Below, piece after piece: positions 41,610 to 52,761 of a DNA stretch of 64,000 nucleotides. Below the pieces are notes generated by a model, which was not told where the DNA came from, made no database searches, and saw nothing but the letters and a program-made list of their open reading frames with translations. The first letter of the stretch is position 1. The number at the start of each line of letters is the position of its first letter. Made by a program: the position numbers and the translations under genes. This DNA comes from Enterobacter cloacae (GTDB lineage: Bacteria; Pseudomonadota; Gammaproteobacteria; Enterobacterales; Enterobacteriaceae): contig AP022133.1 in the NCBI GenBank assembly GCA_014169315.1, positions 3,906,001 through 3,970,000 on the forward strand, in the 5' to 3' direction.

Positions 41610-41810
41610 CTCTGACATATTTTGTTACCCGCAAAGGGGAGTAACTTCCTTGCCGGTGGATCGTCATTACGATGCGTGCAAAACCGCATCCGGTCGCCGG
41701 GCAGTTGAAAACCTGTTTTTTCAGCTGTAAGTGAGACCTTGCCGGAAGGCGAGGTCTATGCATAAAAAGCTAACGGCTATCGTCTTCTGACCATAGCCGT
41801 TTTTGTTTTT
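41610..41810 (+). ncRNA. yybP-ykoY riboswitch (PRE element) of alx
   Basis: The leader carries conserved blocks of the manganese-sensing yybP-ykoY class: CGCAAAGGGGAGTAACTTCC, then GCCGG...CCGCATCCGGTCGCCGG, and a second GAGACCTTGCCGGAAGGCGA near 41733-41752, which forms the other arm of the aptamer. A terminator hairpin (AACGGCTAT / ATAGCCGTT, 41772-41801) with a T-run follows, 20 bp before the alx ribosome binding site. Mn2+ (and high pH in E. coli) would open alx expression. Confidence 0.85.
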
Positions 41811-41830
41811 TTATGTGTAAGGAAAAAAGT

Positions 41831-42799
41831 ATGCATTCTGTCGGCACTCCAATGTTATGGGGCGGATTCGCGGTCGTCGTGCTTGTCATGCTGGCGATCG
41901 ACCTCTTTTTGCAGGGACGTCGCGGCGCACAGGGCATGACCATGAAACAGGCTGCCGCCTGGTCGCTGGTGTGGGTCACCCTCTCCCTGCTCTTCTGCGC
42001 TGCCTTCTGGTGGTATCTGGCCTCAACCGAGGGGCGTGCCGTTGCCGATCCTCAGGCGCTTGCCTTCCTCACCGGCTATCTGATTGAAAAAGCCCTGGCG
42101 GTGGATAACGTCTTCGTCTGGCTGATGCTGTTCAGCTACTTCGCCGTACCGGCATCACTGCAGCGTCGCGTGCTGGTCTACGGCGTGCTGGGCGCGATTG
42201 TCCTGCGTACCATTATGATCTTCGCCGGAAGCTGGCTGATTACCCAGTTCGAATGGTTGTTATACGTCTTCGGTGCGTTCCTGCTGTTCACCGGTATCAA
42301 GATGGCGCTGGCAAAAGAAGACGGCTCCGCCATTGGCGATCGCCCGCTGGTGAAGTGGATCCGTGGCCATCTGCGCATGACGGACAAGATCGAGAGCGAA
42401 CATTTCTTCGTGCGTAAAAACGGCCTGCTGTTTGCCACTCCGCTGCTGCTGGTGCTGATTCTGGTTGAGCTGAGCGATGTTATTTTCGCGGTAGACAGTA
42501 TCCCGGCCATTTTCGCGGTGACCACTGACCCGTTCATCGTGCTGACCTCTAACCTGTTCGCGATCCTCGGTCTGCGTGCGATGTACTTCCTGCTGGCGGG
42601 CGCGGCGGAACGCTTCTCCATGCTGAAATATGGCCTGTCGGTGATTCTGGTATTTATCGGTATCAAAATGCTGATTGTCGATTTCTACCATATTCCGATC
42701 GCCATTTCGCTCGGTATTGTGTTTGGTATTCTGATCGTCACGCTGATTATCAATACCTGGGTTAACCGCCAGCACGATAAGAAACAGCAGGTAGAGTAG
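41831..42799 (+). CDS. alx: TerC-family membrane protein Alx
   Basis: The 322-aa inner-membrane protein of the TerC family is nearly identical to E. coli Alx. About nine hydrophobic segments are visible, with conserved acidic residues in the membrane ([31 protein letters not shown]) that fit manganese export. Alx is induced by alkaline pH and manganese through the leader riboswitch. ATG 41831 has AAGGA 8 nt upstream and matches the E. coli start; the ATG at 41813 overlaps the terminator T-run. Confidence 0.95.
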   Translation: MHSVGTPMLWGGFAVVVLVMLAIDLFLQGRRGAQGMTMKQAAAWSLVWVTLSLLFCAAFWWYLASTEGRAVADPQALAFLTGYLIEKALAVDNVFVWLMLFSYFAVPASLQRRVLVYGVLGAIVLRTIMIFAGSWLITQFEWLLYVFGAFLLFTGIKMALAKEDGSAIGDRPLVKWIRGHLRMTDKIESEHFFVRKNGLLFATPLLLVLILVELSDVIFAVDSIPAIFAVTTDPFIVLTSNLFAILGLRAMYFLLAGAAERFSMLKYGLSVILVFIGIKMLIVDFYHIPIAISLGIVFGILIVTLIINTWVNRQHDKKQQVE

Positions 42800-42807
42800 T
42801 CTCTCCC

Positions 42808-42830
42808 ACCCTCTCCCGCCTGGAGAGGGT
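42808..42830. repeat. short palindrome of the CCCTCTCC family after alx
   Basis: ACCCTCTCC / GGAGAGGGT with a 5-nt loop, 10 bp after the alx stop. The same core recurs at 44297 (split by an IS), 54546 and 58491. It may act as a terminator, though no long T-run follows directly. Confidence 0.6.
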
Positions 42831-43012
42831 GAACACATTTTTGTAACTTAATAGTTAAAAAATATGACGCAACACGTAAAATCCAGCATTTTACGCTTCC
42901 CTCCACATGCACTTTCCTTATACTCGACCAGGCAAACATTTATTTACATCTGGACATAAATGTGACTAAGAACACATCCGGGATGGAACACAATTTCACT
43001 TAGGAATTTTGT

Positions 43013-44254
43013 ATGAGTACACAATCAAACGGCCTGTTTGCGCGCCTGGCGCAGGGTAGCCTCGTTAAACAAATTCTGGTCGGGCTGGTTCTGGGGATCC
43101 TGCTGGCAATGGTGTCAAAACCTGCCGCTGAAGCCACCGGACTGCTCGGTACCCTGTTCGTTGGCGCGCTGAAAGCCGTCGCACCGGTGCTGGTTCTGAT
43201 GCTGGTGATGGCATCGATTGCCAACCATCAACACGGACAAAAAACCAATATTCGCCCAATTCTCTTTTTATACCTGCTGGGCACTTTCTCTGCCGCGCTG
43301 ACGGCTGTTCTGTTCAGCTTCCTGTTCCCTTCCACCCTGCATCTGACCACCGCTGCGGGCGAAATCACGCCCCCTTCCGGCATCATTGAAGTGATGCGCG
43401 GTTTGCTGATGAGCATGGTTTCGAACCCCATTACCGCGCTGATGAACGCCAACTATATTGGCATTCTGGTCTGGGCTGTGGGTCTGGGCTTCGCGTTACG
43501 TCACGGCAATGAAACGACGAAAAACCTGGTCAACGATGTCTCAAACGCCGTGACCTTTATTGTCAAAATCGTCATTCGTTTTGCACCCATCGGTATTTTC
43601 GGCCTGGTCTCCTCTACGCTGGCAACCACTGGCTTCGAAACCCTGTGGGGTTACGCGCAACTGCTGATCGTCCTGATTGGCTGTATGCTGCTGGTGGCAC
43701 TGGTGATTAACCCACTGTTGGTGTTCTGGCAGATCCGTCGCAACCCGTACCCACTTGTCCTGATGTGCCTGCGTGAAAGCGGTGTGTATGCCTTCTTCAC
43801 CCGCAGCTCTGCAGCAAACATTCCGGTCAACATGGCGCTGGCTGAGAAGCTGAACCTGGATCGCGATACTTATTCTGTTTCTATCCCGCTGGGTGCGACC
43901 GTGAATATGGCGGGTGCGGCAATCACCATTACCGTGCTGACACTGGCGGCGGTGCATACGCTGGGTATCCCGGTAGACTTGCCGACAGCGCTGTTGCTGA
44001 GCGTGGTGGCATCGCTTTGTGCATGCGGTGCATCGGGCGTGGCGGGCGGTTCACTGCTGCTGATCCCACTGGCCTGTAATATGTTCGGTATCCCGAATGA
44101 AATCGCCATGCAGGTTGTGGCGGTGGGCTTCATTATCGGCGTGCTGCAGGACTCCTGCGAGACGGCGCTGAACTCGTCAACCGACGTGCTGTTCACCGCA
44201 GCGGCTTGCCAGGCGGAAGATGTGCGTTTAGCGAAGAATGCCCTGCGCGGATAA
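43013..44254 (+). CDS. sstT: sodium/serine-threonine symporter SstT
   Basis: The 413-aa dicarboxylate/amino-acid:cation symporter (DAACS family) imports serine and threonine with Na+. Around eight to nine membrane segments plus the two hairpin loops are visible, including [19 protein letters not shown] and the [20 protein letters not shown] segment with the substrate/Na-binding NMAG. Very similar to E. coli SstT (414 aa). An 8-bp inverted repeat CGTAAAAT / ATTTTACG lies at 42875-42895 in the leader. Start at 43013 has AGGA about 8 nt upstream. A terminator follows at once. Confidence 0.96.
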   Translation: MSTQSNGLFARLAQGSLVKQILVGLVLGILLAMVSKPAAEATGLLGTLFVGALKAVAPVLVLMLVMASIANHQHGQKTNIRPILFLYLLGTFSAALTAVLFSFLFPSTLHLTTAAGEITPPSGIIEVMRGLLMSMVSNPITALMNANYIGILVWAVGLGFALRHGNETTKNLVNDVSNAVTFIVKIVIRFAPIGIFGLVSSTLATTGFETLWGYAQLLIVLIGCMLLVALVINPLLVFWQIRRNPYPLVLMCLRESGVYAFFTRSSAANIPVNMALAEKLNLDRDTYSVSIPLGATVNMAGAAITITVLTLAAVHTLGIPVDLPTALLLSVVASLCACGASGVAGGSLLLIPLACNMFGIPNEIAMQVVAVGFIIGVLQDSCETALNSSTDVLFTAAACQAEDVRLAKNALRG

Positions 44255-44258
44255 AAGC

Positions 44259-44286
44259 AAAACGGCAACGCAAGTTGCCGTTTTTA
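44259..44286 (+). terminator. rho-independent terminator of sstT
   Basis: AAAACGGCAAC / GTTGCCGTTTT stem, GCAA loop and T-run, directly after the stop. Confidence 0.85.
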
Positions 44287-44310
44287 GTGTTTGCTCCCTC
44301 TCCCTGTGGG

Positions 44311-45595
44311 TGTACAGTCCGGGGACATAGTGAACACTTGTTCGGGGACATGGTAGACACTTACAACTAAGGCATAAGAACCCGTTTATGGAGTCACTTA
44401 TGCCCTGGGATGCGAGAGATACCATGTCATTACGTACCGGGTTTGTTTTGTTCGCCTCGCAGGACGGGGCGAACATCCGTTCCCTGTGCCGTCACTACGG
44501 CATTTCGCCTGCCACTGGCTATAAGTGGCTTCAGCGCTGGGCTCAGGAAGGCGCATCCGGCCTTCTGGACCGGCCCCGTATACCTCATCATTCCCCGAAC
44601 CGCTCATCTGATGACATCACAGCTCTTCTGCGCATGGCACATGACCGTCATGAACGCTGGGGCGCACGCAAGATTAAGCGCTGGCTGGAAGACCTGGGGC
44701 ACTGCATGCCCGCTTTCAGCACCGTCCATAACCTGATGGCCCGCCACGGTCTGCTGCCGGGCGTTTCACCGGGCATTCCGGCCTCAGGGCGGTTCGAACA
44801 TGATGCGCCCAATCGCCTCTGGCAGATGGATTTTAAGGGACACTTTCCCTTTGGTGGTGGCCGCTGTCATCCGCTCACCCTGCTGGATGACCACTCCCGC
44901 TTTTCCCTGTGCCTGGCACACTGCACCGATGAACGGCGTGAGACCGTACAGCAGCAGCTGGTCAGCGTGTTTGAACGCTACGGTCTGCCGGACAGGATGA
45001 CGATGGATAACGGAGCGCCGTGGGGCGACACCACCGGCATCTGGACGGCACTGGAGCTGTGGCTGATGCGCCTGGGTATCCGGGTGGGGCACTCCCGGCC
45101 ATATCATCCGCAGACACAGGGCAAGCTGGAGCGTTTTCACCGCAGCCTGAAGGCGGAAGTGTTGCAGGGGAAGTGGTTCGCGGACAGCGGTGAACTGCAG
45201 CATGCATTTGAACACTGGCGCACCGTCTATAACCTTGAACGACCGCACGAGGCGCTGGGTATGAACGTTCCGGCCTCCCGGTATCAGCCGTCCGCACGGC
45301 AGTACAACGGCAACACAATCCCACCGGAATACGATGAGGGGGTGATGGTCAGGAAAGTCGATATCAGCGGGAAGCTGAGCGTGAAAGGAGTCAGTCTGAG
45401 CGCAGGCAAGGCGTTCAGGGGGGAACGGGTAGGGCTGAGGGAAACACAGGAAGACGGCTGTTATGACGTGTGGTGGTACAGCACGAAAGTGGGGGTGATC
45501 GACCTGAAGAAAAAGTCGATCACCATAGGTAAAGGATGTTAAAAAGTGTTCACCATGTCCCCGAACACCTGTCTACCATGTCCCCGGACCGTACA
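44311..45595 (+). mobile_element. complete IS481-family insertion sequence
   Basis: The element is 1285 bp and begins TGTACAG, ends CGTACA, with long imperfect inverted ends: each contains TCCGGGGACAT twice (TCCGGGGACATAGTGAACAC on the left; its relative inverted on the right). It is flanked by GTGGG (44306-44310 and 45596-45600), a likely 5-bp target duplication. It carries one intact transposase gene and interrupts a CCCTCTCCC-type palindrome between sstT and uxaA. Confidence 0.88.
44400..45542 (+). CDS. IS481-family transposase
   Basis: The 380-aa DDE transposase has an N-terminal helix-turn-helix (CRHYGISPATGYKWLQRWAQ) and an integrase core: D in WQMDFKGHF, D in MTMDNGAPW, E in QGKLERFHRSLK. 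All three catalytic residues are present and the frame is unbroken, so it is probably active. The ATG at 44400 (MPWDARDTMSLRTGF) has GGAG 6 nt upstream and matches the family; the in-frame ATG at 44388 is an alternative. The gene stops 50 bp before the right end. Confidence 0.92.
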   Translation: MPWDARDTMSLRTGFVLFASQDGANIRSLCRHYGISPATGYKWLQRWAQEGASGLLDRPRIPHHSPNRSSDDITALLRMAHDRHERWGARKIKRWLEDLGHCMPAFSTVHNLMARHGLLPGVSPGIPASGRFEHDAPNRLWQMDFKGHFPFGGGRCHPLTLLDDHSRFSLCLAHCTDERRETVQQQLVSVFERYGLPDRMTMDNGAPWGDTTGIWTALELWLMRLGIRVGHSRPYHPQTQGKLERFHRSLKAEVLQGKWFADSGELQHAFEHWRTVYNLERPHEALGMNVPASRYQPSARQYNGNTIPPEYDEGVMVRKVDISGKLSVKGVSLSAGKAFRGERVGLRETQEDGCYDVWWYSTKVGVIDLKKKSITIGKGC

Positions 45596-45634
45596 GTGGG
45601 AGAGGGCCGGGGTGAGGGCATCAGCCCACACAGG

Positions 45635-47122
45635 CTACAGCGTCACACCACTCTTAAAGATCGCCAGCTCGCGGAAGTCGTTCTTCTCGTTACAGGTCTG
45701 CTTGCCGTTAGCAAATTCCACAATGATATCCACGAATTCGGTCAGCAACTGCGGCATCGCTTTGCCATGGATCAACTGACCGGCATCGAAATCAATCCAG
45801 TGTTTTTTCTTCGCCGCCAGCTCGCTGTTGGTGGCAATTTTCACCGTCGGCACGAAACCGCCGTACGGTGTACCGCGACCGGTACTGAACAGCACCATGT
45901 GGCATCCGGCTCCGGCCAGCGCACTGGTGGCTACCGCATCGTTACCCGGTGCGCTCAGCAGGTTCAGGCCGTGGGTTTTCAGACGTTCACCGTAGCGCAG
46001 GACGTCCACCACCGGGCTGGCTCCCGCTTTCTGGGTGCAGCCGAGGGATTTCTCTTCCAGCGTGGTGATCCCACCCGCTTTGTTCCCCGGAGACGGGTTT
46101 TCGTAAATCGGCTGATTGTGGGTGATGAAGTACTGTTTGAAGTCGTTCACCATCATGACCGTCTTCTCAAACGTCTCTTCATTACGGCAGTGGCTCATCA
46201 GAATACGCTCTGCACCAAACATCTCCGGGACTTCAGTCAGTACGGAGGTTCCCCCGTTGGCGATCGTGTAGTCTGAGAAACGCCCCAGCATTGGGTTAGC
46301 CGTGATACCTGAAAGACCATCCGATCCGCCGCACTCCAGACCAAACTTCAGCTCGCTCAGCTTACCCGGCTCGCGCTGGTCATGACGCATCACCTCATAC
46401 AACTGGTGAAGCTGCTCAATGCCCGCTTCCACTTCATCATCCTGATGCTGGCACACCATAAAATGCACGCGCTCGGGGTCGAACTCGCCCAGCGTGTCGC
46501 GGAAGGCATCCACCTGGTTGTTTTCACAGCCCAGACCAATCACCAGCACCGCCCCCGCATTCGGGTGACGCACCATGTTTTGCAGCATAGTACGGGTATT
46601 GATGTGGTCGTCGCCGAGCTGGGAACAGCCGTAAGTGTGGCTGAACAGATGCACGCCGTCGGTACCTTCAGCATCGTTGGTTTCTTTCAGGAAGCGCGTC
46701 TGGATCTGACGCGCGATCCCATTGACGCAGCCCACCGTCGGGAGGATCCACAGTTCGTTGCGGATCCCCACGTCGCCATTGTCACGGCGGTAGATCTGCA
46801 CCTCCCGATCCGCCGCCTGTCCGGCTTCCACCTGGAAGTCAGGTTGATAGCTATACTCGTCCAGATCGCTCAGATTGGTGCGGGTATTGTGGGAATGAAT
46901 ATGTTCACCCGGCGCAATCTCCGCCAGCGCATGACCAATGGGCAAACCGTACTTCACCACGTTTTCCCCTTTGGCAATGGGGAGCACGGCAAACTTATGC
47001 CCGCGTGCAATTGCCTGACGCAGCGTGACCGTCTGGTTCTCCACGGTCACGACTTCGCCTTCCGTCAGATCGGCCAGCGCGACGGCAACGTTATCCAGCG
47101 AATGGATTTTGATGTATTGCAT
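45635..47122 (-). CDS. uxaA: altronate dehydratase UxaA
   Basis: The 495-aa enzyme of galacturonate catabolism dehydrates D-altronate to 2-keto-3-deoxygluconate. It has the SAF domain at the N-terminus (about 1-90) and the UxaA core with TYGCSQLGDD, LECGGSDGLSGITANP and SLGCTQKAGA, holding metal/iron ligands (Cys, His). Length equals E. coli UxaA. ATG 47122 has GAGG 6 nt upstream. It is second in the uxaCA operon, 17 nt after uxaC. An IS481 element lies 40 bp beyond its 3' end and does not affect the coding sequence. Confidence 0.96.
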   Translation of the reverse strand: MQYIKIHSLDNVAVALADLTEGEVVTVENQTVTLRQAIARGHKFAVLPIAKGENVVKYGLPIGHALAEIAPGEHIHSHNTRTNLSDLDEYSYQPDFQVEAGQAADREVQIYRRDNGDVGIRNELWILPTVGCVNGIARQIQTRFLKETNDAEGTDGVHLFSHTYGCSQLGDDHINTRTMLQNMVRHPNAGAVLVIGLGCENNQVDAFRDTLGEFDPERVHFMVCQHQDDEVEAGIEQLHQLYEVMRHDQREPGKLSELKFGLECGGSDGLSGITANPMLGRFSDYTIANGGTSVLTEVPEMFGAERILMSHCRNEETFEKTVMMVNDFKQYFITHNQPIYENPSPGNKAGGITTLEEKSLGCTQKAGASPVVDVLRYGERLKTHGLNLLSAPGNDAVATSALAGAGCHMVLFSTGRGTPYGGFVPTVKIATNSELAAKKKHWIDFDAGQLIHGKAMPQLLTEFVDIIVEFANGKQTCNEKNDFRELAIFKSGVTL

Positions 47123-47139
47123 ATCAACCTCAGACAACC

Positions 47140-48654
<1,515 letters not shown>

Positions 48655-48765
48655 TCAATAAACGTCGACAAATAATTTACCCCTAAAGAGGCAAACCAGT
48701 CTGAAGGCCGCACCATTGCTGGCTTCCCTTGCACGTCAGAATGTCCCTACAAATATTCCAGCAAT

Positions 48766-48781
48766 TGTGATGTCACTCACC
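48766..48781. promoter_or_regulatory. CRP site between uxaC and exuT
   Basis: TGTGATGTCACTCACC fits TGTGA-N6-TCACA with one mismatch. Catabolite control of the hexuronate genes is known in E. coli. Confidence 0.65.
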
Positions 48782-48875
48782 TTTTAAAGTTGTATGACAA
48801 GTTATCTTTTTGCCGTCGCAAGATATAAGCCGACGAAATGCATTCCCGGTGTCAGATACACCGGACTTAACGGTA

Positions 48876-48888
48876 CGGATACCAATTT
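48876..48888. promoter_or_regulatory. possible ExuR operator between uxaC and exuT
   Basis: GGATACCAATTT matches the right half of the ExuR/UxuR consensus (AAATTGGTATACCAATTT); the left half is degenerate. It lies about 140 bp before exuT. Confidence 0.4.
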
Positions 48889-49026
48889 ATGCACGATGAC
48901 TTATGCCAAGGTTCGGGCTATGCCGGTATTTTTCCGGTTACGCCCCTCCCGTTAACAGTCGCCCCTGGAAATGGTTGAGCGATTGCCGTGCTCCGGTGCG
49001 GAAATAACATAACGATGAGGTTTTAC

Positions 49027-50325
49027 ATGCGTAAAATTAAAGGGTTACGTTGGTACATGATCGCACTGGTGACCTTAGGTACCGTGCTGGGCTACCTGAC
49101 ACGTAACACCGTAGCAGCAGCAGCGCCAACGTTGATGGAAGAATTACATATCTCCACGCAACAATACTCCTACATTATTGCTGCTTACTCCGCGGCTTAC
49201 ACAGTTATGCAGCCTGTTGCGGGCTATGTCCTTGATATCCTGGGCACCAAAATCGGCTATGCCTTCTTCGCCGTAGCATGGGCGATTTTCTGCGGTGCAA
49301 CCGCAATGGCAGGAAGCTGGGGTGGCCTGGCGCTGGCACGTGGTGCGGTCGGTGCAGCAGAAGCCGCAATGATCCCGGCTGGCCTGAAAGCCAGTTCCGA
49401 GTGGTTCCCGGCAAAAGAACGTTCTATCGCCGTCGGTTATTTCAATGTGGGTTCTTCCATCGGTGCGATGATTGCGCCGCCGCTGGTGGTATGGGCTATC
49501 GTGATGCACAGCTGGCAGATGGCATTCATCATCTCTGGCGTCCTGAGCTTTGCATGGGCAATGGCGTGGCTGGTTTTCTACAAGCACCCACGCGATCAGA
49601 AAAAACTGTCTCCTGAAGAACGTGACTACATCATTGGTGGCCAGGAATCTCAGCATCAGACCAACAACGGCAAAAAAATGTCTGTCCGGCAGATCCTGGG
49701 GACCCGTCAGTTCTGGGGGATCGCGCTGCCACGTTTCCTGGCAGAACCGGCCTGGGGTACGTTTAACGCCTGGATCCCACTGTTCATGTTTAAAGTTTAC
49801 GGCTTTAACCTGAAAGAAATTGCCATGTTCGCCTGGATGCCAATGCTGTTCGCCGACCTCGGTTGTATCGTTGGGGGTTACCTGCCACCGCTGTTCCAGC
49901 GCTGGTTTGGCGTGAACCTGATCGTTTCCCGTAAAATGGTGGTCACGATGGGGGCGTTGCTGATGATTGGCCCAGGCATGATCGGCCTGTTCACCAGCCC
50001 TTATATCGCTATCGCTCTGCTGTGTATCGGTGGCTTCGCTCACCAGTCACTGTCCGGCGCGCTGATTACACTCTCTTCTGACGTCTTTGGCCGCAATGAA
50101 GTGGCAACGGCAAACGGCCTGACCGGTATGGCCGCGTGGACAGCAAGTACCCTGTTTGCTCTGGTGGTGGGTGCGCTGGCAGATACCATCGGCTTCAGCC
50201 CACTGTTCGCTGTGCTGGCTGTCTTCGACCTGTTAGGTGCGGTGGTTATCTGGACGGTGCTGAAAAGCAAATCAGCTGAAGAGTTGCAGGAAGAGTCCGT
50301 CGGAAAGCCGCTCACGCAGAGTTAG
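49027..50325 (+). CDS. exuT: hexuronate transporter ExuT
   Basis: A 432-aa major facilitator (anion:cation symporter) of the inner membrane that imports galacturonate and glucuronate with H+; twelve membrane segments are seen. YLTRNTVAAAAPTLMEEL and GYFNVGSSIGAMIAPPLVVW are typical. Length equals E. coli ExuT. ATG 49027 has GAGG 8 nt upstream. exuR follows after a terminator and an operator. Confidence 0.96.
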   Translation: MRKIKGLRWYMIALVTLGTVLGYLTRNTVAAAAPTLMEELHISTQQYSYIIAAYSAAYTVMQPVAGYVLDILGTKIGYAFFAVAWAIFCGATAMAGSWGGLALARGAVGAAEAAMIPAGLKASSEWFPAKERSIAVGYFNVGSSIGAMIAPPLVVWAIVMHSWQMAFIISGVLSFAWAMAWLVFYKHPRDQKKLSPEERDYIIGGQESQHQTNNGKKMSVRQILGTRQFWGIALPRFLAEPAWGTFNAWIPLFMFKVYGFNLKEIAMFAWMPMLFADLGCIVGGYLPPLFQRWFGVNLIVSRKMVVTMGALLMIGPGMIGLFTSPYIAIALLCIGGFAHQSLSGALITLSSDVFGRNEVATANGLTGMAAWTASTLFALVVGALADTIGFSPLFAVLAVFDLLGAVVIWTVLKSKSAEELQEESVGKPLTQS

Positions 50326-50351
50326 CGTTTCCCCCGGTAACGACAACACGA

Positions 50352-50376
50352 AAGCCGCCACCAGGCGGCTTTTTTC
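50352..50376 (+). terminator. rho-independent terminator of exuT
   Basis: AAGCCGCC / GGCGGCTT stem with a short loop and a run of six T. Confidence 0.82.
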
Positions 50377-50403
50377 ATGGCAAAATATGGAGACTGGTAC
50401 GCA

Positions 50404-50420
50404 AAAGTGGTATAACAAAT
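50404..50420. promoter_or_regulatory. ExuR operator upstream of exuR
   Basis: AAAGTGGTATAACAAAT closely matches the ExuR/UxuR palindrome (AAATTGGTATACCAATTT), 29 bp before exuR, suggesting autorepression. Confidence 0.6.
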
Positions 50421-50448
50421 CATCCGTCGTACCCTGCCTGGAGCGCAT

Positions 50449-51225
50449 ATGGAAATCACCGAATCACGTCGTTTATATCAGCAACTTGCTGCCGAGCTGA
50501 AAGATCGCATCGAGCAAGGTGTCTATCTTGTCGGTGATAAACTCCCCGCTGAGCGCTTTATTGCCGATGAAAAGAGCGTGAGCCGTACCGTGGTGCGTGA
50601 AGCCATCATCATGCTGGAAGTGGAAGGCTACGTTGAAGTGCGTAAAGGTTCCGGCATTCATGTGATTTCCAGTCAGCCAAAATATTCCCTCGCACCGGAT
50701 GAAAGTCTGGAATTCGCCAGCTATGGTCCGTTTGAGTTGCTCCAGGCTCGCCAGTTGATCGAAAGCAATATTGCGGAATTTGCGGCAACCCAGGTGACCA
50801 AACAGGACATCATGAAGCTGATGGAGATCCAGGAGAACGCACGCAAGGAAAAATGTTTCCGCGATTCAGAGTGGGATCTCCAGTTCCACGTACAGGTGGC
50901 TCTGGCTACACAAAACACGGCGCTGGCAGCAATTGTCGAAAAAATGTGGACTCAGCGCGTTCACAACCCGTACTGGAAGAAATTGCACGATCACATTGAT
51001 TCACGCACTGTCGACAACTGGTGTGACGACCACGATCAGATCCTTAAAGCGCTGATTCGCAAAGATCCGCATGCCGCCAAACTGGCCATGTGGCAGCACC
51101 TGGAAAACACCAAACAGATGCTGTTCAACGAAACCAGTGACGACTTCGAATTCAACGCTGACCGTTACCTTTTTGCTGATAATCCTGTTGTTCACCTCGA
51201 TACGGCATCCAGTCTGGCAAAATAG
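50449..51225 (+). CDS. exuR: hexuronate repressor ExuR
   Basis: The 258-aa FadR-subfamily GntR regulator has an N-terminal winged helix ([20 protein letters not shown], then [20 protein letters not shown]) and a helical FCD effector domain ([60 protein letters not shown]) that binds hexuronate catabolites. It represses uxaCA and exuT. Close to E. coli ExuR (258 aa). A GGCGCA/TGCGCC hairpin at 51245-51260 follows and could be a weak terminator. Confidence 0.96.
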   Translation: MEITESRRLYQQLAAELKDRIEQGVYLVGDKLPAERFIADEKSVSRTVVREAIIMLEVEGYVEVRKGSGIHVISSQPKYSLAPDESLEFASYGPFELLQARQLIESNIAEFAATQVTKQDIMKLMEIQENARKEKCFRDSEWDLQFHVQVALATQNTALAAIVEKMWTQRVHNPYWKKLHDHIDSRTVDNWCDDHDQILKALIRKDPHAAKLAMWQHLENTKQMLFNETSDDFEFNADRYLFADNPVVHLDTASSLAK

Positions 51226-51429
51226 TTTCCTTCTTCTCTGGCAGGCGCATTGTTGCGCCTTCCGGTGCAGGTGGGTAAGCAAACATATATAGTGTCAGCC
51301 TTTGTAAATCCCCTCGCTCCCCTTCATGGCTTAAGCCAAAATCATTGCGCCCCATGCAAAATCTGTGACGCAGAACGTTGGGCTTTGTTACAATTAGATT
51401 CAATTTGTTTTTTTATAAGTTAGTGCTTG

Positions 51430-51447
51430 CTTACCCGCCATTTTTAC
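51430..51447. promoter_or_regulatory. possible CpxR box upstream of yqjA
   Basis: CTTAC-N8-TTTAC is an imperfect inverse of the CpxR motif GTAAA-N5-GTAAA. yqjA-mzrA is CpxR-activated in E. coli. The spacing is longer than usual, so this is tentative. Nothing else is recognised in 51261-51569. Confidence 0.3.
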
Positions 51448-51569
51448 AGGGAACAGTTCTGGCCACACACGATTGTGTCCGCGAGCGACCATAATGAAAT
51501 CACAACAATGTCGCCGTGTTGTTTTCCCGAAGAACGGGCGTGACGTTAAACGATTTCCAGGAACACTGA

Positions 51570-52232
51570 ATGGAACTTTTGACCCAACTACTGCATGCCC
51601 TCTGGGCTCAGGATTTCGAAACGCTGGCCAACCCTTCCATGATTGGCATGCTCTATTTCGTCTTGTTTATGATCCTGTTCCTTGAGAACGGCTTGCTTCC
51701 TGCTGCCTTTTTACCCGGCGACAGCTTGCTGGTATTGGTGGGCGTGCTGTGTGCCAAAGGGGCGATGGCGTTTCCGCAGACCATTTTCTTACTGACCGTC
51801 GCCGCAAGTCTCGGCTGCTGGGTGAGCTATATTCAGGGGCGATGGCTTGGCAACACGCGGATTGTGCAAAACTGGCTCTCCCATCTTCCTGCACACTATC
51901 ACCAGCGGGCGCACCATCTTTTCCATAAGCACGGGCTTTCTGCACTGTTGATTGGCCGCTTTATTGCTTTCGTGCGAACCTTGCTGCCAACCATCGCGGG
52001 GCTTTCCGGGCTGAGCAGCACCCGTTTCCAGTTCTTTAACTGGATGAGCGGCCTACTGTGGGTTGTGATCCTGACAACGCTGGGTTACGCACTCGGCAAA
52101 ACCCCGGTATTCATGAAATATGAAGACCAACTGATGTCCTGCCTGATGCTGCTGCCGGTTGTCCTGCTGGTCTTTGGTCTGATCGGTTCGCTGGTGGTGC
52201 TGTGGAAAAAGAAATACGGAGCCAGGGGTTAA
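51570..52232 (+). CDS. yqjA: DedA-family membrane protein YqjA
   Basis: The 220-aa inner-membrane protein belongs to the DedA/SNARE-associated family, linked to membrane lipid and proton-motive-force homeostasis and alkaline/drug tolerance. Conserved motifs are [17 protein letters not shown] and [24 protein letters not shown] GRFIAFVRT with the essential acidic and Arg residues. Very similar to E. coli YqjA. mzrA starts 2 nt after its stop, forming an operon. Confidence 0.94.
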   Translation: MELLTQLLHALWAQDFETLANPSMIGMLYFVLFMILFLENGLLPAAFLPGDSLLVLVGVLCAKGAMAFPQTIFLLTVAASLGCWVSYIQGRWLGNTRIVQNWLSHLPAHYHQRAHHLFHKHGLSALLIGRFIAFVRTLLPTIAGLSGLSSTRFQFFNWMSGLLWVVILTTLGYALGKTPVFMKYEDQLMSCLMLLPVVLLVFGLIGSLVVLWKKKYGARG

Positions 52233-52234
52233 CA

Positions 52235-52618
52235 ATGGTTATCTCCCGTCTCTCCCTGCGTCGTTTTTCCTTTGCCATGATTGTGCTGGTGATGATCAGC
52301 GCCATGCTCCTGATCTGGGCTGCGTTTTCACATCAGGAGTCTACGCTGGCCATTCGCTCTGTGAATCAGGGAACCAGCGCACCTGACGGGTTTTCTGTCT
52401 GGCATCATCTGGATGCCAATGGGATCAGCTTTAAGAGCATCACCCCAAAGGACGACGTATTGCTGATCAAGTTTGACTCCAGTGCGCAGAGTGCCGCGGC
52501 GAAAATCGTCCTCGACCGTACGCTGCCGCACGGGTATATCATTGCCCAACAGGATGATGACAGCCAGTCAACGACCTGGCTGTCACTGTTGCGCGACACG
52601 TCACATCGGTTTGGATAA
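52235..52618 (+). CDS. mzrA: EnvZ/OmpR modulator MzrA
   Basis: The 127-aa protein has one N-terminal inner-membrane segment (FAMIVLVMISAMLLIWAAF, about 12-30) and a periplasmic domain. MzrA (YqjB) binds EnvZ and links the Cpx and OmpR envelope stress systems. Length equals E. coli MzrA. ATG 52235 has AGGGG about 7 nt upstream. Co-transcribed with yqjA. Confidence 0.92.
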   Translation: MVISRLSLRRFSFAMIVLVMISAMLLIWAAFSHQESTLAIRSVNQGTSAPDGFSVWHHLDANGISFKSITPKDDVLLIKFDSSAQSAAAKIVLDRTLPHGYIIAQQDDDSQSTTWLSLLRDTSHRFG

Positions 52619-52761
52619 TTACCAGGATCCCGAATCTTTTCACTCACTTTGGTGATTACCCCGTTTACTTACTATGCTTAAGTACGCGGAGCACCCCTCA
52701 CATGTTCTCCGCATCATTCTGGATAACGGCTCTCGCCGTAACACAATGGAAGGTTTCGATA

